A stretch of DNA of 64,000 nucleotides, from positions 100,273 through 164,272 of the forward strand of contig JAEUVJ010000031.1 in the NCBI GenBank assembly GCA_016787085.1, written 5' to 3'. The notes beneath the pieces are model-generated. The model was not told the DNA's origin. It did not search any database and saw only the letters and a program-made list of their open reading frames with translations. Source of the DNA: Chitinophagaceae bacterium. Its GTDB lineage: Bacteria; Bacteroidota; Bacteroidia; Chitinophagales; Chitinophagaceae. Of the stretch, positions 43,050-51,820 are shown piece by piece. Every line of letters starts with the position of its first letter. The first letter of the stretch is position 1. Made by a program: the position numbers and the translations under genes.

Positions 43050-43396
43050 TATCCGCCTGCCTTTTTAGAGTTACTATACCCGTTTTTAAGTAACCACTGC
43101 TGCACTTTGTCCCGCTGGTCACCCTGGATTATGATCTCACCGTCTTTTGCAGCGCCTCCGGTGCCGCAAAAATTTTTCAGCTTTCTGCCAAGCTCTTCCA
43201 GGTCATCTTGTTTCCCCATAAAACCCTCTATTAATGTCACCGCTTTGCCTGCTCTCTGTTTTGTGTCTAGTTTTATCCGCAGCTTTTGCTGTGCGGGAGG
43301 CAATGTTTCCGCATTTTCCTGCTCCGGCTCAAAAACAAAATCCGGATCAGTACTATATACAAATCCGCGGTTGTCGGGTTTACTTTTCTTGCCCAT
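43049..43396 (-). CDS. SUI1-family translation factor (YciH-like)
   Basis: A 115-residue protein with an SUI1/eIF1-like C-terminal domain (about 35-115: IKLDTKQRAGKAVTLIEGF, CGTGGAAKDGEIIIQGD, WLLKNGYSNSKKAGG). Bacterial homologues (YciH) influence translation initiation fidelity under stress. The GTGG-loop motif is intact. Its stop overlaps the start of the downstream 57-aa membrane-protein gene; upstream nadC ends nearby on the same strand. Confidence 0.92.
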   Translation of the reverse strand: MGKKSKPDNRGFVYSTDPDFVFEPEQENAETLPPAQQKLRIKLDTKQRAGKAVTLIEGFMGKQDDLEELGRKLKNFCGTGGAAKDGEIIIQGDQRDKVQQWLLKNGYSNSKKAGG

Positions 43397-43404
43397 CGTA
43401 GTTC

Positions 43405-44265
43405 TTATTTTTCAATGACTGCTTTCAGGCTCAGGTCAAGACTCCTGGCCTGGTGTATCAAGGCGCCCACACTTACATAATCCACACCTGTCGCAGCATA
43501 CTCCTGTATATTATCCAGGTTAATGCCGCCGCTGGCCTCTGTCTCAAATTCTCCCCGGATGATCTCTAACGCTTCTTTTATCAATACCGGTGTAAAATTG
43601 TCCAGCATGATCCGGAAGACCTTTCCTTTTCCACAGGCCATCACTTTTTTCACATCATCAATGCTTCTTGTTTCTACCTCTACCTTTAATCCCGGTTTCT
43701 GAATTTGCACATATTTATCGGCTTGCTGAATAGCCTTTTCGATGCCGCCACAAAAATCAATATGGTTATCTTTCAGCATGATCATATCATACAGACCAAA
43801 GCGATGATTCACCCCGCCGCCGATACGCACTGCTTCCTTTTCAAGTAAACGGAAATTAGGAGTGGTTTTTCGGGTATCCAGCAACCGGGTTTTGTACCCC
43901 TTGAGTTTATCCGTGTATTTCCTGGTTAATGTCGCTATGCCACTCATACGCTGCATACAATTCAATACAAGTCTTTCACACTGCAATATCGTATGCACAG
44001 AAGCCGTTACTTCAAATGCTTTTTCGCCGGCTTTCATTGCTTGCCCGTCCTTACGGAATGCGGTCAGTACACTATTGCTTTCTTTATAGGAAAAAATCTT
44101 TTCCGCTACGTCCACCCCCGCCAGTATTCCCTCCTCTTTTATCTTCAGTACCGCTTTGCCCTTTGCCCCGGCAGGAATACAGGAAAGTGTGGAGTGATCG
44201 CCGTCGCCGACATCTTCCTTCAGCGCCTCATTGATCAGGTGATGCAGTTGTTCATCAAAACTCAT
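43405..44265 (-). CDS. nadC: Quinolinate phosphoribosyltransferase (carboxylating)
   Basis: Forms nicotinate mononucleotide from quinolinate and PRPP in de novo NAD synthesis. The 286-residue protein shows EDVGDGDHST near the N-terminus and the family-typical RKTTPNFR, HRFGLYDMIMLKDNH (about 152-166) and VEVETRSIDD. Together with nadE elsewhere in the window it covers part of NAD synthesis. SUI1-type gene follows 8 bases downstream. Confidence 0.95.
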   Translation of the reverse strand: MSFDEQLHHLINEALKEDVGDGDHSTLSCIPAGAKGKAVLKIKEEGILAGVDVAEKIFSYKESNSVLTAFRKDGQAMKAGEKAFEVTASVHTILQCERLVLNCMQRMSGIATLTRKYTDKLKGYKTRLLDTRKTTPNFRLLEKEAVRIGGGVNHRFGLYDMIMLKDNHIDFCGGIEKAIQQADKYVQIQKPGLKVEVETRSIDDVKKVMACGKGKVFRIMLDNFTPVLIKEALEIIRGEFETEASGGINLDNIQEYAATGVDYVSVGALIHQARSLDLSLKAVIEK

Positions 44266-44296
44266 AAAGCAAAAATAGGACTAAGCGGCAACCAAT

Positions 44297-44322
44297 AAAA
44301 AAGCCTTCCGAAAAGGGAAGGC
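44297..44322 (-). terminator. Terminator of the DUF4783 gene
   Basis: Minus-strand stem GCCTTCC with GGAAGGC (44322-44316 and 44309-44303) and a six-base loop, followed by six T. It lies about 30 bases beyond the stop of the DUF4783 gene and separates it from nadC. Confidence 0.85.
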
Positions 44323-44351
44323 CAGTATAATTTATTCCCGGAATACCTCCG

Positions 44352-44741
44352 TTACTCGATTGACTGAAAGCGGATCTCTTTCACTACTTCTTTACTACCC
44401 TTGGCTTTCATGAAAACATGCGCCCTGAAATTACCGGATTTTGTCTGAAGGGTACCAATACAATAATGGCCGCCGGGAGAATCTCCTTTGTGTTTCAATT
44501 CAAATCCTTTCACACCGTTATTTCCAAAGAAATCTTTTAAAATCACTTCGGCCTGGGCTTTACTATAACTGTCACTTTTTACAGGCAATGTAAGTTCAAC
44601 ATTATCGTCAAAAAACCTGGAAAGACCCGAAGCATCTCCGGATTTCAAAGCCCCTATTACATCATCTATCCCCCCGGGTTGAGCAAAGGAAGACATGACA
44701 ATCATAACAGCAGCCAGTAAGGAAGTCATTAATGCTTTCAT
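44352..44741 (-). CDS. DUF4783 exported protein
   Basis: A 129-residue precursor with a signal peptide (MKALMTSLLAAVMIVMSSFA) and an NTF2-like domain of the DUF4783 type (GALKSGDASGLSRFFDDNVEL, then KGFELKHKGDSPGGHYCIG). Small exported NTF2-like proteins of this family are abundant in Bacteroidota; no function is known. A terminator follows. Confidence 0.88.
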   Translation of the reverse strand: MKALMTSLLAAVMIVMSSFAQPGGIDDVIGALKSGDASGLSRFFDDNVELTLPVKSDSYSKAQAEVILKDFFGNNGVKGFELKHKGDSPGGHYCIGTLQTKSGNFRAHVFMKAKGSKEVVKEIRFQSIE

Positions 44742-44855
44742 ATCACAATGTTTTCATAGGTTATTTAATCTAAAAATATGCCATACCTGCACTCCTCTAA
44801 ATTACTAAAAACCGTCATTTTCGCACATTCTCAAGGCAAATACATGAATTGAATG

Positions 44856-44863
44856 TAGTTTTG
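44856..44863 (+). promoter_or_regulatory. -7 box of gpmI
   Basis: TAGTTTTG matches TAnnTTTG exactly and would give a leader of about 55 bases before the gpmI ATG. No TTG lies at the usual distance upstream. Confidence 0.45.
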
Positions 44864-44924
44864 CGGCGCATTGCCCCCACAAATTCAATGTAATACTACG
44901 AAAACGTAAACTCCTGTTAATCAA

Positions 44925-46457
44925 ATGGCTAAAAAAAAAGTTATTCTCGTAATCATGGACGGCTGGGGACTGGGCAAAGTTGCATCTTCAGACGCTATTC
45001 AGCATGCACATGTTCCGTTCACTAACTCCCTGTATTCTAAATATCCCAACACCACATTGACTACCTGTGGCGAGCTCGTCGGCCTGCCCGACGGGCAGAT
45101 GGGCAATTCCGAAGTAGGTCACCTGAACCTGGGCGCCGGTCGTATCGTTTACCAGGAGCTGCAACGGATCAATGTGGCGATCCGTGACGGCTCTTTTGCC
45201 AAAAATGAAACATTTCTGGGCGCTCTCCGGTATGCTAAGATCAATAATAAGCCATTTCATCTTCTTGGCCTGGTGAGTGATGGAGGAGTTCATTCTCATA
45301 TCAATCATCTAAAAGCGATCATTGATATCTGCAAAAGCGAGGGATTGGAAAAAGTTTTTATCCATGCCTTTACTGATGGCAGGGATTGTGACCCGAAAAG
45401 CGGCTTAGGTTTTATAACGGAGCTGCAAGAGCATCTCAACAAGACTGTAGGCAAGATCGCAACAGTCAATGGTCGTTATTATGCCATGGACAGGGATAAA
45501 AGATGGGAAAGGATCAAGCTGGCTTACGATGCTATGGTGAATGGATCGGGACAAAAAGCAACCGACGCCATCGCTGCAGTGGAAAATTCATATAAGAGCA
45601 ATGTTACCGACGAGTTCATTTTACCCACTGTGATCGTTGACGAAGGGCAGCAACCCCTGGCGGTTATTAAAGATGGCGATGTTGCTCTCTGTTTTAATTT
45701 CCGCACCGACCGGTGCCGGGAAATAACGCAGGTACTGACACAAATGGACCTGCACGAACAGAACATGCACAGGTTATCGCTGCATTATACCACGATGACG
45801 CAATATGATCAGAGTTATCAGAATGTACATGTCATCTTTCAAAACGACGACCTAAAAAATACCCTTGGAGAAATTTTACAACAACATGGGTTAAAACAGA
45901 TCCGTATTGCAGAAACAGAGAAATATCCGCATGTCACCTTTTTCTTCAGTGGTGGAAGGGAAGTTCCTTTTGAGGGTGAAAAAAGGATTATGGCTCCTTC
46001 TCCCAAAGTAGCTACGTATGACCTGAAACCGGAAATGAGTGCTTATGAATTAACAGACGCCCTGATTCCAGAAATTGAAAATAAGACAGCTGACTTCGTC
46101 TGCCTGAATTATGCCAATACGGACATGGTCGGCCATACCGGGGTATGGGAAGCTGCGATAAAAGCTGCCGAAACCGTTGACAAATGTGTGGAGAGAATTG
46201 TGACCACCGGGCTAAAAAATGGTTATACCATTTTCCTGACTGCTGATCATGGCAATTCGGACTATATGATCAACGAAGATGGCTCTCCTAACACAGCGCA
46301 TACATTGAATCCTGTTCCCTTTTTCATCATTGACAGCGATTGGAAGGGGTCTATCAAGCCCGGAAAGCTGGGAGACATTGCCCCCACCATTTTAACTATG
46401 ATGGATCTACCCATACCAAATGAAATGACCGGTGATATTTTGATCAATAAGCCTTAA
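44925..46457 (+). CDS. gpmI: 2,3-bisphosphoglycerate-independent phosphoglycerate mutase
   Basis: Interconverts 3- and 2-phosphoglycerate in glycolysis using two metal ions, without the bisphosphate cofactor. The 510-residue alkaline-phosphatase-superfamily protein has the catalytic serine in QMGNSEVGHLNLGAGR (about 58-73), metal-binding HAFTDGRDCDPKSG, and the C-terminal TADHGNSDYM (about 440). Length is standard. The haem-binding gene follows 20 bases downstream, probably in the same transcript. Confidence 0.97.
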   Translation: MAKKKVILVIMDGWGLGKVASSDAIQHAHVPFTNSLYSKYPNTTLTTCGELVGLPDGQMGNSEVGHLNLGAGRIVYQELQRINVAIRDGSFAKNETFLGALRYAKINNKPFHLLGLVSDGGVHSHINHLKAIIDICKSEGLEKVFIHAFTDGRDCDPKSGLGFITELQEHLNKTVGKIATVNGRYYAMDRDKRWERIKLAYDAMVNGSGQKATDAIAAVENSYKSNVTDEFILPTVIVDEGQQPLAVIKDGDVALCFNFRTDRCREITQVLTQMDLHEQNMHRLSLHYTTMTQYDQSYQNVHVIFQNDDLKNTLGEILQQHGLKQIRIAETEKYPHVTFFFSGGREVPFEGEKRIMAPSPKVATYDLKPEMSAYELTDALIPEIENKTADFVCLNYANTDMVGHTGVWEAAIKAAETVDKCVERIVTTGLKNGYTIFLTADHGNSDYMINEDGSPNTAHTLNPVPFFIIDSDWKGSIKPGKLGDIAPTILTMMDLPIPNEMTGDILINKP

Positions 46458-46477
46458 TTTTCAGAAAACAATTTTTC

Positions 46478-46963
46478 ATGATCAAAAAAATCCTCCTCTT
46501 TCTTCTGCTGGCTTTGATTGTTATCCAGTTCATTCATCCGAAACGCAACAAAGCCAGCGGGGAACAACCCAACTATATTGGTAAAGTGCATGCTGTTCCT
46601 GGTGATGTCAAACTGATACTGGACAAGGCCTGTAATGATTGCCACAGCAACAACACCAAATACCCCTGGTACAGCAAGCTACAGCCTGTGGACTGGTGGC
46701 TGGATAAGCACATACAAGACGGTAAGAAACATCTGAATTACGATGAATACACCAACAGGAGCCTACGGTATCAATATCATAAAATGGAAGAAACCATCGA
46801 AATGGTGAAGGAAGGCGAAATGCCACTCAATTCCTATACATGGGTACACAAAGACGCCAAACTGACCGATGCGGAAAAGAATACATTGCTCAATTGGGCC
46901 GGGAGTGTAATGAGTGTAATGGAATCAAAATACCCCATTGACAGCCTGAAAAGGAAAAATTAA
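46478..46963 (+). CDS. Haem-binding domain protein (c-type single-haem)
   Basis: A 161-residue exported protein with an N-terminal hydrophobic anchor (IKKILLFLLLALIVIQFI) and one haem c site CNDCH (C47-H51), followed by NNTKYPWYSKLQPVDWWLDKH, typical of the haem_bd domain. It lies in the periplasmic space, either as an anchored cytochrome or as a haem-trapping domain. Its role next to gpmI is unknown. Confidence 0.85.
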   Translation: MIKKILLFLLLALIVIQFIHPKRNKASGEQPNYIGKVHAVPGDVKLILDKACNDCHSNNTKYPWYSKLQPVDWWLDKHIQDGKKHLNYDEYTNRSLRYQYHKMEETIEMVKEGEMPLNSYTWVHKDAKLTDAEKNTLLNWAGSVMSVMESKYPIDSLKRKN

Positions 46964-46974
46964 GCGTAAATCCC

Positions 46975-47041
46975 CTGTAATTCCGGATGAAAATTTACAT
47001 TTCCATGCAGCATTTGTATGGGAAAAATGTCTAAATTACAG
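46975..47041 (+). promoter_or_regulatory. Long imperfect hairpin in the leader of the sigma-factor gene
   Basis: The outer arms CTGTAATT (46975-46982) and AATTACAG (47034-47041) are exact complements, and inside them ACATTTCCAT (46997-47006) can pair with ATGGGAAAAATGT (47018-47030) around a bulge. It ends 16 bases before the sigma-factor ATG. It may be a terminator-like or regulatory structure, or an operator of the sigma factor's own promoter. Function is inferred only. Confidence 0.45.
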
Positions 47042-47057
47042 GCAACCAAAGGCACTT

Positions 47058-47639
47058 ATGACTGAGGAAGCCATTTTAAAAGGTTGTTTAAATAACGAAG
47101 CCTCTGCCCAGAGGGAACTATACAACAGGTATAGTTCAAAAATGCTGGCCGTTTGCTATCGTTATGCGCACAACCGGGAGGATGCAGAAGATATGCTGCA
47201 GGAGGGCTTTATCAAGGTCTTTTTACAGATACATACCTTCGAAAACAGGGGGGCATTTGAAGGCTGGGTACGCCGCATTGTTGTTCATACCTGTATCAAC
47301 ATCCTCAAAAAGAATAAGAAGTTCAATGAAAGTGTGGATATCATTCATGCCACCGGTGTGCAGGTAAGGGAAGACAGCGTGCCGGCCATCGTACAAGCCA
47401 AACAGGTGGTGGAATGTATAAGGTTACTCCCCATCGGCTACAGAACCGTACTGAACCTGTACGCGGTGGAAGGGTATAGCCACAGAGAAATAGCAGGAAT
47501 GCTGGATATTGAAGAAAGTACGAGCCGAAGCCAATACACAAGGGCAAAGGCTATGCTGGAAGACATCCTGCTAAGAAAAAAAATATTGCAAAGACCAAAA
47601 CAAGATATCGATTGGCTGGTCGCTGTCAGCCACCGGTAA
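47058..47639 (+). CDS. ECF-type RNA polymerase sigma factor
   Basis: A 193-residue extracytoplasmic-function sigma factor. Region 2 is seen at RELYNRYSSKMLAVCYRYAH and NREDAEDMLQEGFIKVFLQI, and region 4 at LPIGYRTVLNLYAVEGYSHREIAGMLDIEESTSRSQ with the helix-turn-helix. It directs transcription of a stress or surface regulon. The 28-base gap to the next gene, which carries an anti-sigma-like N-terminus, suggests a regulatory pair. Confidence 0.94.
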   Translation: MTEEAILKGCLNNEASAQRELYNRYSSKMLAVCYRYAHNREDAEDMLQEGFIKVFLQIHTFENRGAFEGWVRRIVVHTCINILKKNKKFNESVDIIHATGVQVREDSVPAIVQAKQVVECIRLLPIGYRTVLNLYAVEGYSHREIAGMLDIEESTSRSQYTRAKAMLEDILLRKKILQRPKQDIDWLVAVSHR

Positions 47640-47667
47640 TTTTCGTATCCTGAATTTGTGACTGGTT

Positions 47668-49095
47668 ATGGAGAGAAATTACAATAACAGGGAGTTTGAA
47701 CAGTATATCAAAAAAAATGCTGATCAATACCGGATGATCCCCTCTGAGAGGGTGTGGAAGGGTATTAATAATGCTTTACATACCCGCAGAAGATGGTATG
47801 CGATCGGCCTTTCTTCACTTTTGCTACTGACTGCCGTTTCTGTTACATGGGTCATGCTTAGTTATCCTGACCCCGGCAAACAGAACGGGAATGTGGCTAT
47901 CACCAGCTACCCTGTTCCGGATAAAGAAAAGAAAATGCCTGTTGCTGTTCCGGCAGTTGCTCCGAATAAAAAAGCTGTAAGCCCTGCTTCAACCGATGTC
48001 GCTTCCCTGCTTTCCATTAATAAATTTGATGTCGTACAGGTACCTGTCAATGATGCGGTTGAAAATACAGAATTGAAAAATGAATTAACAGGAAAAGAAT
48101 TTCTCTTTACGACTGAGCAAATAACTGTAACCGCTATTTCCCCGGCGGCTGAAAGCAGGAAGCAGAACGTCAGCAATAGCGATCTTGCTATAACGACCTC
48201 TCCGGCTACAATAAATGATAATTTCAGCCTGCTGACCCATGACGAAAACCTTTTCATTGAGCAACCGGTTTCTGTCGTTGAAAAAAACAAAGCGCATCAC
48301 CCGGCCATCATGTACCCGCTTTCTATAGAGAGTGTGGTAAATGCGTATAAACCCATAAAACTACCAAAGAAGATTTCCTGGCAGCTCTATTTCACCCCTA
48401 CGGTCAGTTATCGCCGCTTAAGTGCTAATAAATCGGCAGCGAATGAAGGCCCCTTTGCCGATCCGATCAGTTACCCGTTCACTGCACTTATGGATGTGAA
48501 CAAAGCCGTGACTCATAAGCCGGACATGGGACTTCAGCTTGGCTTTGCTGCCAGGTACCCCGTATCAAGGATCATAAAGCTAAAAGCCGGCTTGCAGTTT
48601 AATATTAACAAATATGATATTAAGGCCTATGTTTATAACGGTGAGCAGGCCACCATCAACCTGAATGGGGATGGAAATAATTCGGTTACTGCCTGGACGA
48701 ACTACCGCAATTATAATGGCTATAAATCAGATTGGCTGAAGAATTATTATTTCTCTGTTTCTGCCCCGATAGGCGCAGAACTAAAACTGGCCGGTAATAA
48801 CAGAACAAGTATCGGTATTGCGGGTACTGTTCAGCCTACGTATATTCTCCGCGACAAGGCCTACCTTATTTCCACCGATTATAAGAATTATGCAAAAGTT
48901 CCCTGGCTGGTACGCCGTATGAATGTGAATACCAGTTTTGAAACGTTTGTCAGCTTCACCTCCCGCAACAAAACCCAATGGCAGGTGGGACCACAGGTAC
49001 GTTACCAGGTACTCTCCAGTTTCAATAACGAATACCCGGTAAAAGAAAACCTGTTTGATTTCGGTGTAAAACTGGGAGTTACCCTGAATAAATAA
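47668..49095 (+). CDS. Membrane protein with cytoplasmic anti-sigma-like head, one helix and a barrel-like C-terminus
   Basis: A 475-residue protein. The N-terminus (EFEQYIKKNADQYRMIPSER, about 8-30) is short and charged like cytoplasmic heads of anti-sigma proteins, then one transmembrane helix (about 44-65, IGLSSLLLLTAVSVTWVML), a low-complexity periplasmic linker (about 66-230), and a C-terminal domain of about 240 residues with alternating beta strands like PorT/outer-membrane barrels (ISWQLYFTPTVSYRRL through FDFGVKLGVTLNK). An inner-membrane helix plus a barrel in one chain is unusual. It likely regulates the adjacent sigma factor. Family name is not certain. Confidence 0.72.
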   Translation: MERNYNNREFEQYIKKNADQYRMIPSERVWKGINNALHTRRRWYAIGLSSLLLLTAVSVTWVMLSYPDPGKQNGNVAITSYPVPDKEKKMPVAVPAVAPNKKAVSPASTDVASLLSINKFDVVQVPVNDAVENTELKNELTGKEFLFTTEQITVTAISPAAESRKQNVSNSDLAITTSPATINDNFSLLTHDENLFIEQPVSVVEKNKAHHPAIMYPLSIESVVNAYKPIKLPKKISWQLYFTPTVSYRRLSANKSAANEGPFADPISYPFTALMDVNKAVTHKPDMGLQLGFAARYPVSRIIKLKAGLQFNINKYDIKAYVYNGEQATINLNGDGNNSVTAWTNYRNYNGYKSDWLKNYYFSVSAPIGAELKLAGNNRTSIGIAGTVQPTYILRDKAYLISTDYKNYAKVPWLVRRMNVNTSFETFVSFTSRNKTQWQVGPQVRYQVLSSFNNEYPVKENLFDFGVKLGVTLNK

Positions 49096-49119
49096 ACTGA
49101 TTATAAAATCATTCACATT

Positions 49120-49151
49120 GCCCGCCCTGAATTTCAACATGGCGGGTTTTA
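49120..49151 (+). terminator. Terminator after the anti-sigma-like gene
   Basis: CCCGCC (49121-49126) pairs with GGCGGG (49141-49146) around a 14-base loop, followed by TTTTATTTT. It starts about 25 bases after the stop codon and overlaps the promoter of the next gene. Confidence 0.6.
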
Positions 49152-49167
49152 TTTTACAGGGTTATAC

Positions 49168-49175
49168 TAATTTTG
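49168..49175 (+). promoter_or_regulatory. -7 box five bases before the lipoprotein start
   Basis: TAATTTTG matches TAnnTTTG exactly and ends five bases before ATG 49181, implying a leaderless message for the lipoprotein-uvrC pair. Confidence 0.55.
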
Positions 49176-49180
49176 GCGGC

Positions 49181-49768
49181 ATGAAAAAAGCGGTATGCCA
49201 TCTCCTACCAGGCCTTCTGGTTTTACTTTTTGCCTGTCATTCCAAAAAGAAAGACTCCCCTGCTAAAGAAAAATTCTTCCCGGTCCTTTCTTATATCAAA
49301 AGCCAGGTAGCCCATATAGATACCTCCCTCTATTCATTGAAAAAAATCACATTCATTGACAGCATCCGCACAGATACCACCTATTACCGTCGTGAACATA
49401 TACGGGAACTGGCCGTTGATTTTTTGAATATTCCAGACATTTTTGATGATACCTTCAGCGAACGGTTCAAAGAATACAAGCAATTCGATCAGACGCTTAA
49501 CAAGGTCATCATCACCTACACTCCTGTAAACCCAGAAAAAGAAGAGATACAGCGACAGGAGATACTGATCACTCCGGCGCCTGAGGGTGATAAAGTCTCT
49601 ACCATCATTATTGATCACTTTGCCAGTAACAAGGACAGCATGGTCCAAAAAAGATTGCTTTGGCAGGTAGATAAAAGCTTCCAGGTAGTCACTACAAAGC
49701 AGTTACCCGGCCGGCCGGAGACCAATACCACTTTCAAAGTGATCTGGAACGAGGATGAAACATATTAA
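49181..49768 (+). CDS. Hypothetical lipoprotein upstream of uvrC
   Basis: A 195-residue lipoprotein precursor: MKKAVCHLLPGLLVLLFACH with a lipobox-like LLFAC, then about 170 residues with no recognised domain, including IDSIRTDTTYYRREHIRELAVDF. ATG 49181 is chosen; the longer frame from 49118 has no signal sequence. Its stop overlaps the uvrC ATG (TAATG), so the two genes are translationally coupled. Function unknown. Confidence 0.75.
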   Translation: MKKAVCHLLPGLLVLLFACHSKKKDSPAKEKFFPVLSYIKSQVAHIDTSLYSLKKITFIDSIRTDTTYYRREHIRELAVDFLNIPDIFDDTFSERFKEYKQFDQTLNKVIITYTPVNPEKEEIQRQEILITPAPEGDKVSTIIIDHFASNKDSMVQKRLLWQVDKSFQVVTTKQLPGRPETNTTFKVIWNEDETY

Positions 49769-51573
49769 TGACCAGTGCCGCTTTTCAACATATTGCATCA
49801 TCGCTTCCTTTGCAGCCGGGTATTTACAAATACTACAATACTGCCGGTGAACTGATCTATGTCGGTAAAGCAAAGAATATCCGCAAGCGGGTCAGTTCTT
49901 ATTTCAGCAAAACATTTACCTCCTATAAGACCCATGAGCTGGTACAACGGATAGCCCGGATAGAATTCACTATTGTTGATTCCGAACAGGATGCTTTCCT
50001 CCTCGAAAACTCGCTTATCAAACAGTTTCAGCCTGTATTCAATATTAATTTAAAAGACGATAAAAGCTATCCCTACATCGTTATCAGGAATGAACCGTTT
50101 CCCCGGGTTTTCCTGACACGTAAAAAGATCAATGACGGTTCGGAATATCTCGGGCCTTTTACTTCAGTTAAAAAAGTACGGGAATTGCTCAACTTTATAC
50201 GGCAGGCCATCCAGTTACGTACCTGCTCCCTGGATCTTTCAGAAAAGAATATCACCAAAAAGAAATTCAAAGTTTGTTTAGAGTATCACCTTGGTAATTG
50301 CAAAGGCCCTTGTGAAGGTCTGCAACTGTCTGAGTCTTACAATGAGAATCTTTCTATGCTGAAAAGTATGCTAAAGGGAAACCTGTCTCCCGTGATCAGG
50401 CATTACCGGGATGAAATGAAAGATCTTGCTTCGGGACTGGCCTTTGAAAAGGCAGAGATCATACGGAAAAAAATAGACTTCCTGGAAAACTACCAGGCCC
50501 GTTCCATTGTAGCGAATACAAGAGAACTGGATGTGGACGTATTCTCCATCGTCAAAGAAAAAGAAATAGCCTTTATTAACTACCTGATGGTGAGGAACGG
50601 CACCATTGTGCAAACAGAAACCATCAAAGCGGAAACTCATCTGGAAGAGACGGAAGAAGAAATATTAGGCTTTTCTGTTACCCGGCTTAGAGAAACCTTT
50701 AACAGCGATGCGACAGAAATAGTCGTACCCTTTACGCCGGATTTCCCGCAAACGGAAATAACTGTCACAGTACCCAAAGGAGGCGATAAAAAGAAATTAC
50801 TTGAATTATCTGAAAAGAATACAACCTATTTCATTGAAGAGATTAAGAATAAAGAACGGCTGAAGCTATCGGGGAATGTTGACCATATCAAAATACTCGA
50901 ACAGTTACAGGCAGACCTGCAACTACCCGAACTGCCTTTTCATATCGAATGTTTCGATAATTCCAATTTCCAGGGAAGTTATCCTGTATCGGCTATGGTT
51001 TGCTTCAAAAACGGAGTACCCAGTAAAAATGATTACCGGAAATTCAACGTAAAAACGGTAGAAGGTATAAATGATTTTGCTACCATGAAAGAGGCCGTTT
51101 ACAGGCGTTATAAACGGCTGCAGGAAGAAGCCCTGCCCTTTCCCCAGCTTGTCATTATTGACGGCGGAAAAGGACAATTAAACGCCGCTATGGAAGCGGT
51201 AACAGAACTGGGTGCTGCCGGGAGGTCAACCCTTATCGGCCTGGCTAAAAATGAAGAAGAGATATTCTTTGCAGAAGATAGTGAGTCGCTCAAACTGCCC
51301 TATAACAGCAGCCTGAAACTGATTCGTAAGATACGGGATGAGGTACATCGTTTCGGCATCACTTTTCACCGGCAAAAAAGAAGCAAAGGCACCTTTAAAA
51401 ATGAACTGGAGGATATCCCCGGAATTGGCAAGGCCACGGCCGATCTGTTGCTGAAAACGTTCAGGTCGGTGAAAAATATCCGCGAAAAAAATACCGAAGA
51501 ACTGGCCGCCGTAGTGGGCTGGTCAAAGGGGGTGATAGTGTACAATTATTTTCAGGACAAAAGCAGGAAATAG
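49768..51573 (+). CDS. uvrC: Excinuclease ABC subunit C
   Basis: Makes both incisions in nucleotide-excision repair. The 601-residue protein has an N-terminal GIY-YIG nuclease domain (PGIYKYYNTAGELIYVGKAKNIRKR, shown by its first 20 residues), the cysteine-rich patch CLEYHLGNCKGPCEG, a UVR motif, the RNase-H-like 3' endonuclease domain (IECFDNSNFQGSYPVSAMV, IIDGGKGQLNAA) and a C-terminal helix-hairpin-helix (DIPGIGKATADLLL). All domains are complete. Confidence 0.97.
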   Translation: MTSAAFQHIASSLPLQPGIYKYYNTAGELIYVGKAKNIRKRVSSYFSKTFTSYKTHELVQRIARIEFTIVDSEQDAFLLENSLIKQFQPVFNINLKDDKSYPYIVIRNEPFPRVFLTRKKINDGSEYLGPFTSVKKVRELLNFIRQAIQLRTCSLDLSEKNITKKKFKVCLEYHLGNCKGPCEGLQLSESYNENLSMLKSMLKGNLSPVIRHYRDEMKDLASGLAFEKAEIIRKKIDFLENYQARSIVANTRELDVDVFSIVKEKEIAFINYLMVRNGTIVQTETIKAETHLEETEEEILGFSVTRLRETFNSDATEIVVPFTPDFPQTEITVTVPKGGDKKKLLELSEKNTTYFIEEIKNKERLKLSGNVDHIKILEQLQADLQLPELPFHIECFDNSNFQGSYPVSAMVCFKNGVPSKNDYRKFNVKTVEGINDFATMKEAVYRRYKRLQEEALPFPQLVIIDGGKGQLNAAMEAVTELGAAGRSTLIGLAKNEEEIFFAEDSESLKLPYNSSLKLIRKIRDEVHRFGITFHRQKRSKGTFKNELEDIPGIGKATADLLLKTFRSVKNIREKNTEELAAVVGWSKGVIVYNYFQDKSRK

Positions 51574-51610
51574 GGCTCTGAAAAAAATTCCGAAAGGGGC
51601 ACAAAAAAAA

Positions 51611-51642
51611 TGGGGCCAGGATAGAAATCCAGCCCCGTTTTT
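51611..51642 (+). terminator. Terminator of uvrC
   Basis: GGGGC (51612-51616) pairs with GCCCC (51632-51636) with an extra GGAT/ATCC inner helix, followed by GTTTTT. It begins 38 bases after the uvrC stop. Confidence 0.75.
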
Positions 51643-51760
51643 AAAATCCAATATCCTATGAAAAACCGAAACGAAAATACAACAATTATCCAATTTTCCT
51701 ATAGGGGTTCTACGTTTTTTGAAAGTTTTTTTAACCTATTTAAAAAGAAAGTTTTACAAA

Positions 51761-51793
51761 TGAAAAATGCCCTTTTAAAAAGGGCATTTTTCA
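51761..51793. terminator. Bidirectional terminator between uvrC and gldN
   Basis: Perfect 16-bp arms (TGAAAAATGCCCTTTT and its complement) flank a one-base centre. Both sides carry T or A tracts, so it can serve uvrC (plus) and the convergent gldN (minus, stop at 51821). Confidence 0.9.
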
Positions 51794-51820
51794 TGATATT
51801 TTCTGATGTTGGAACAGTGA

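Noticed and set aside
44865..44925. Riboswitch or structured leader before gpmI
   Set aside because: No stable stems or recognisable riboswitch elements were seen in the 60 bases.
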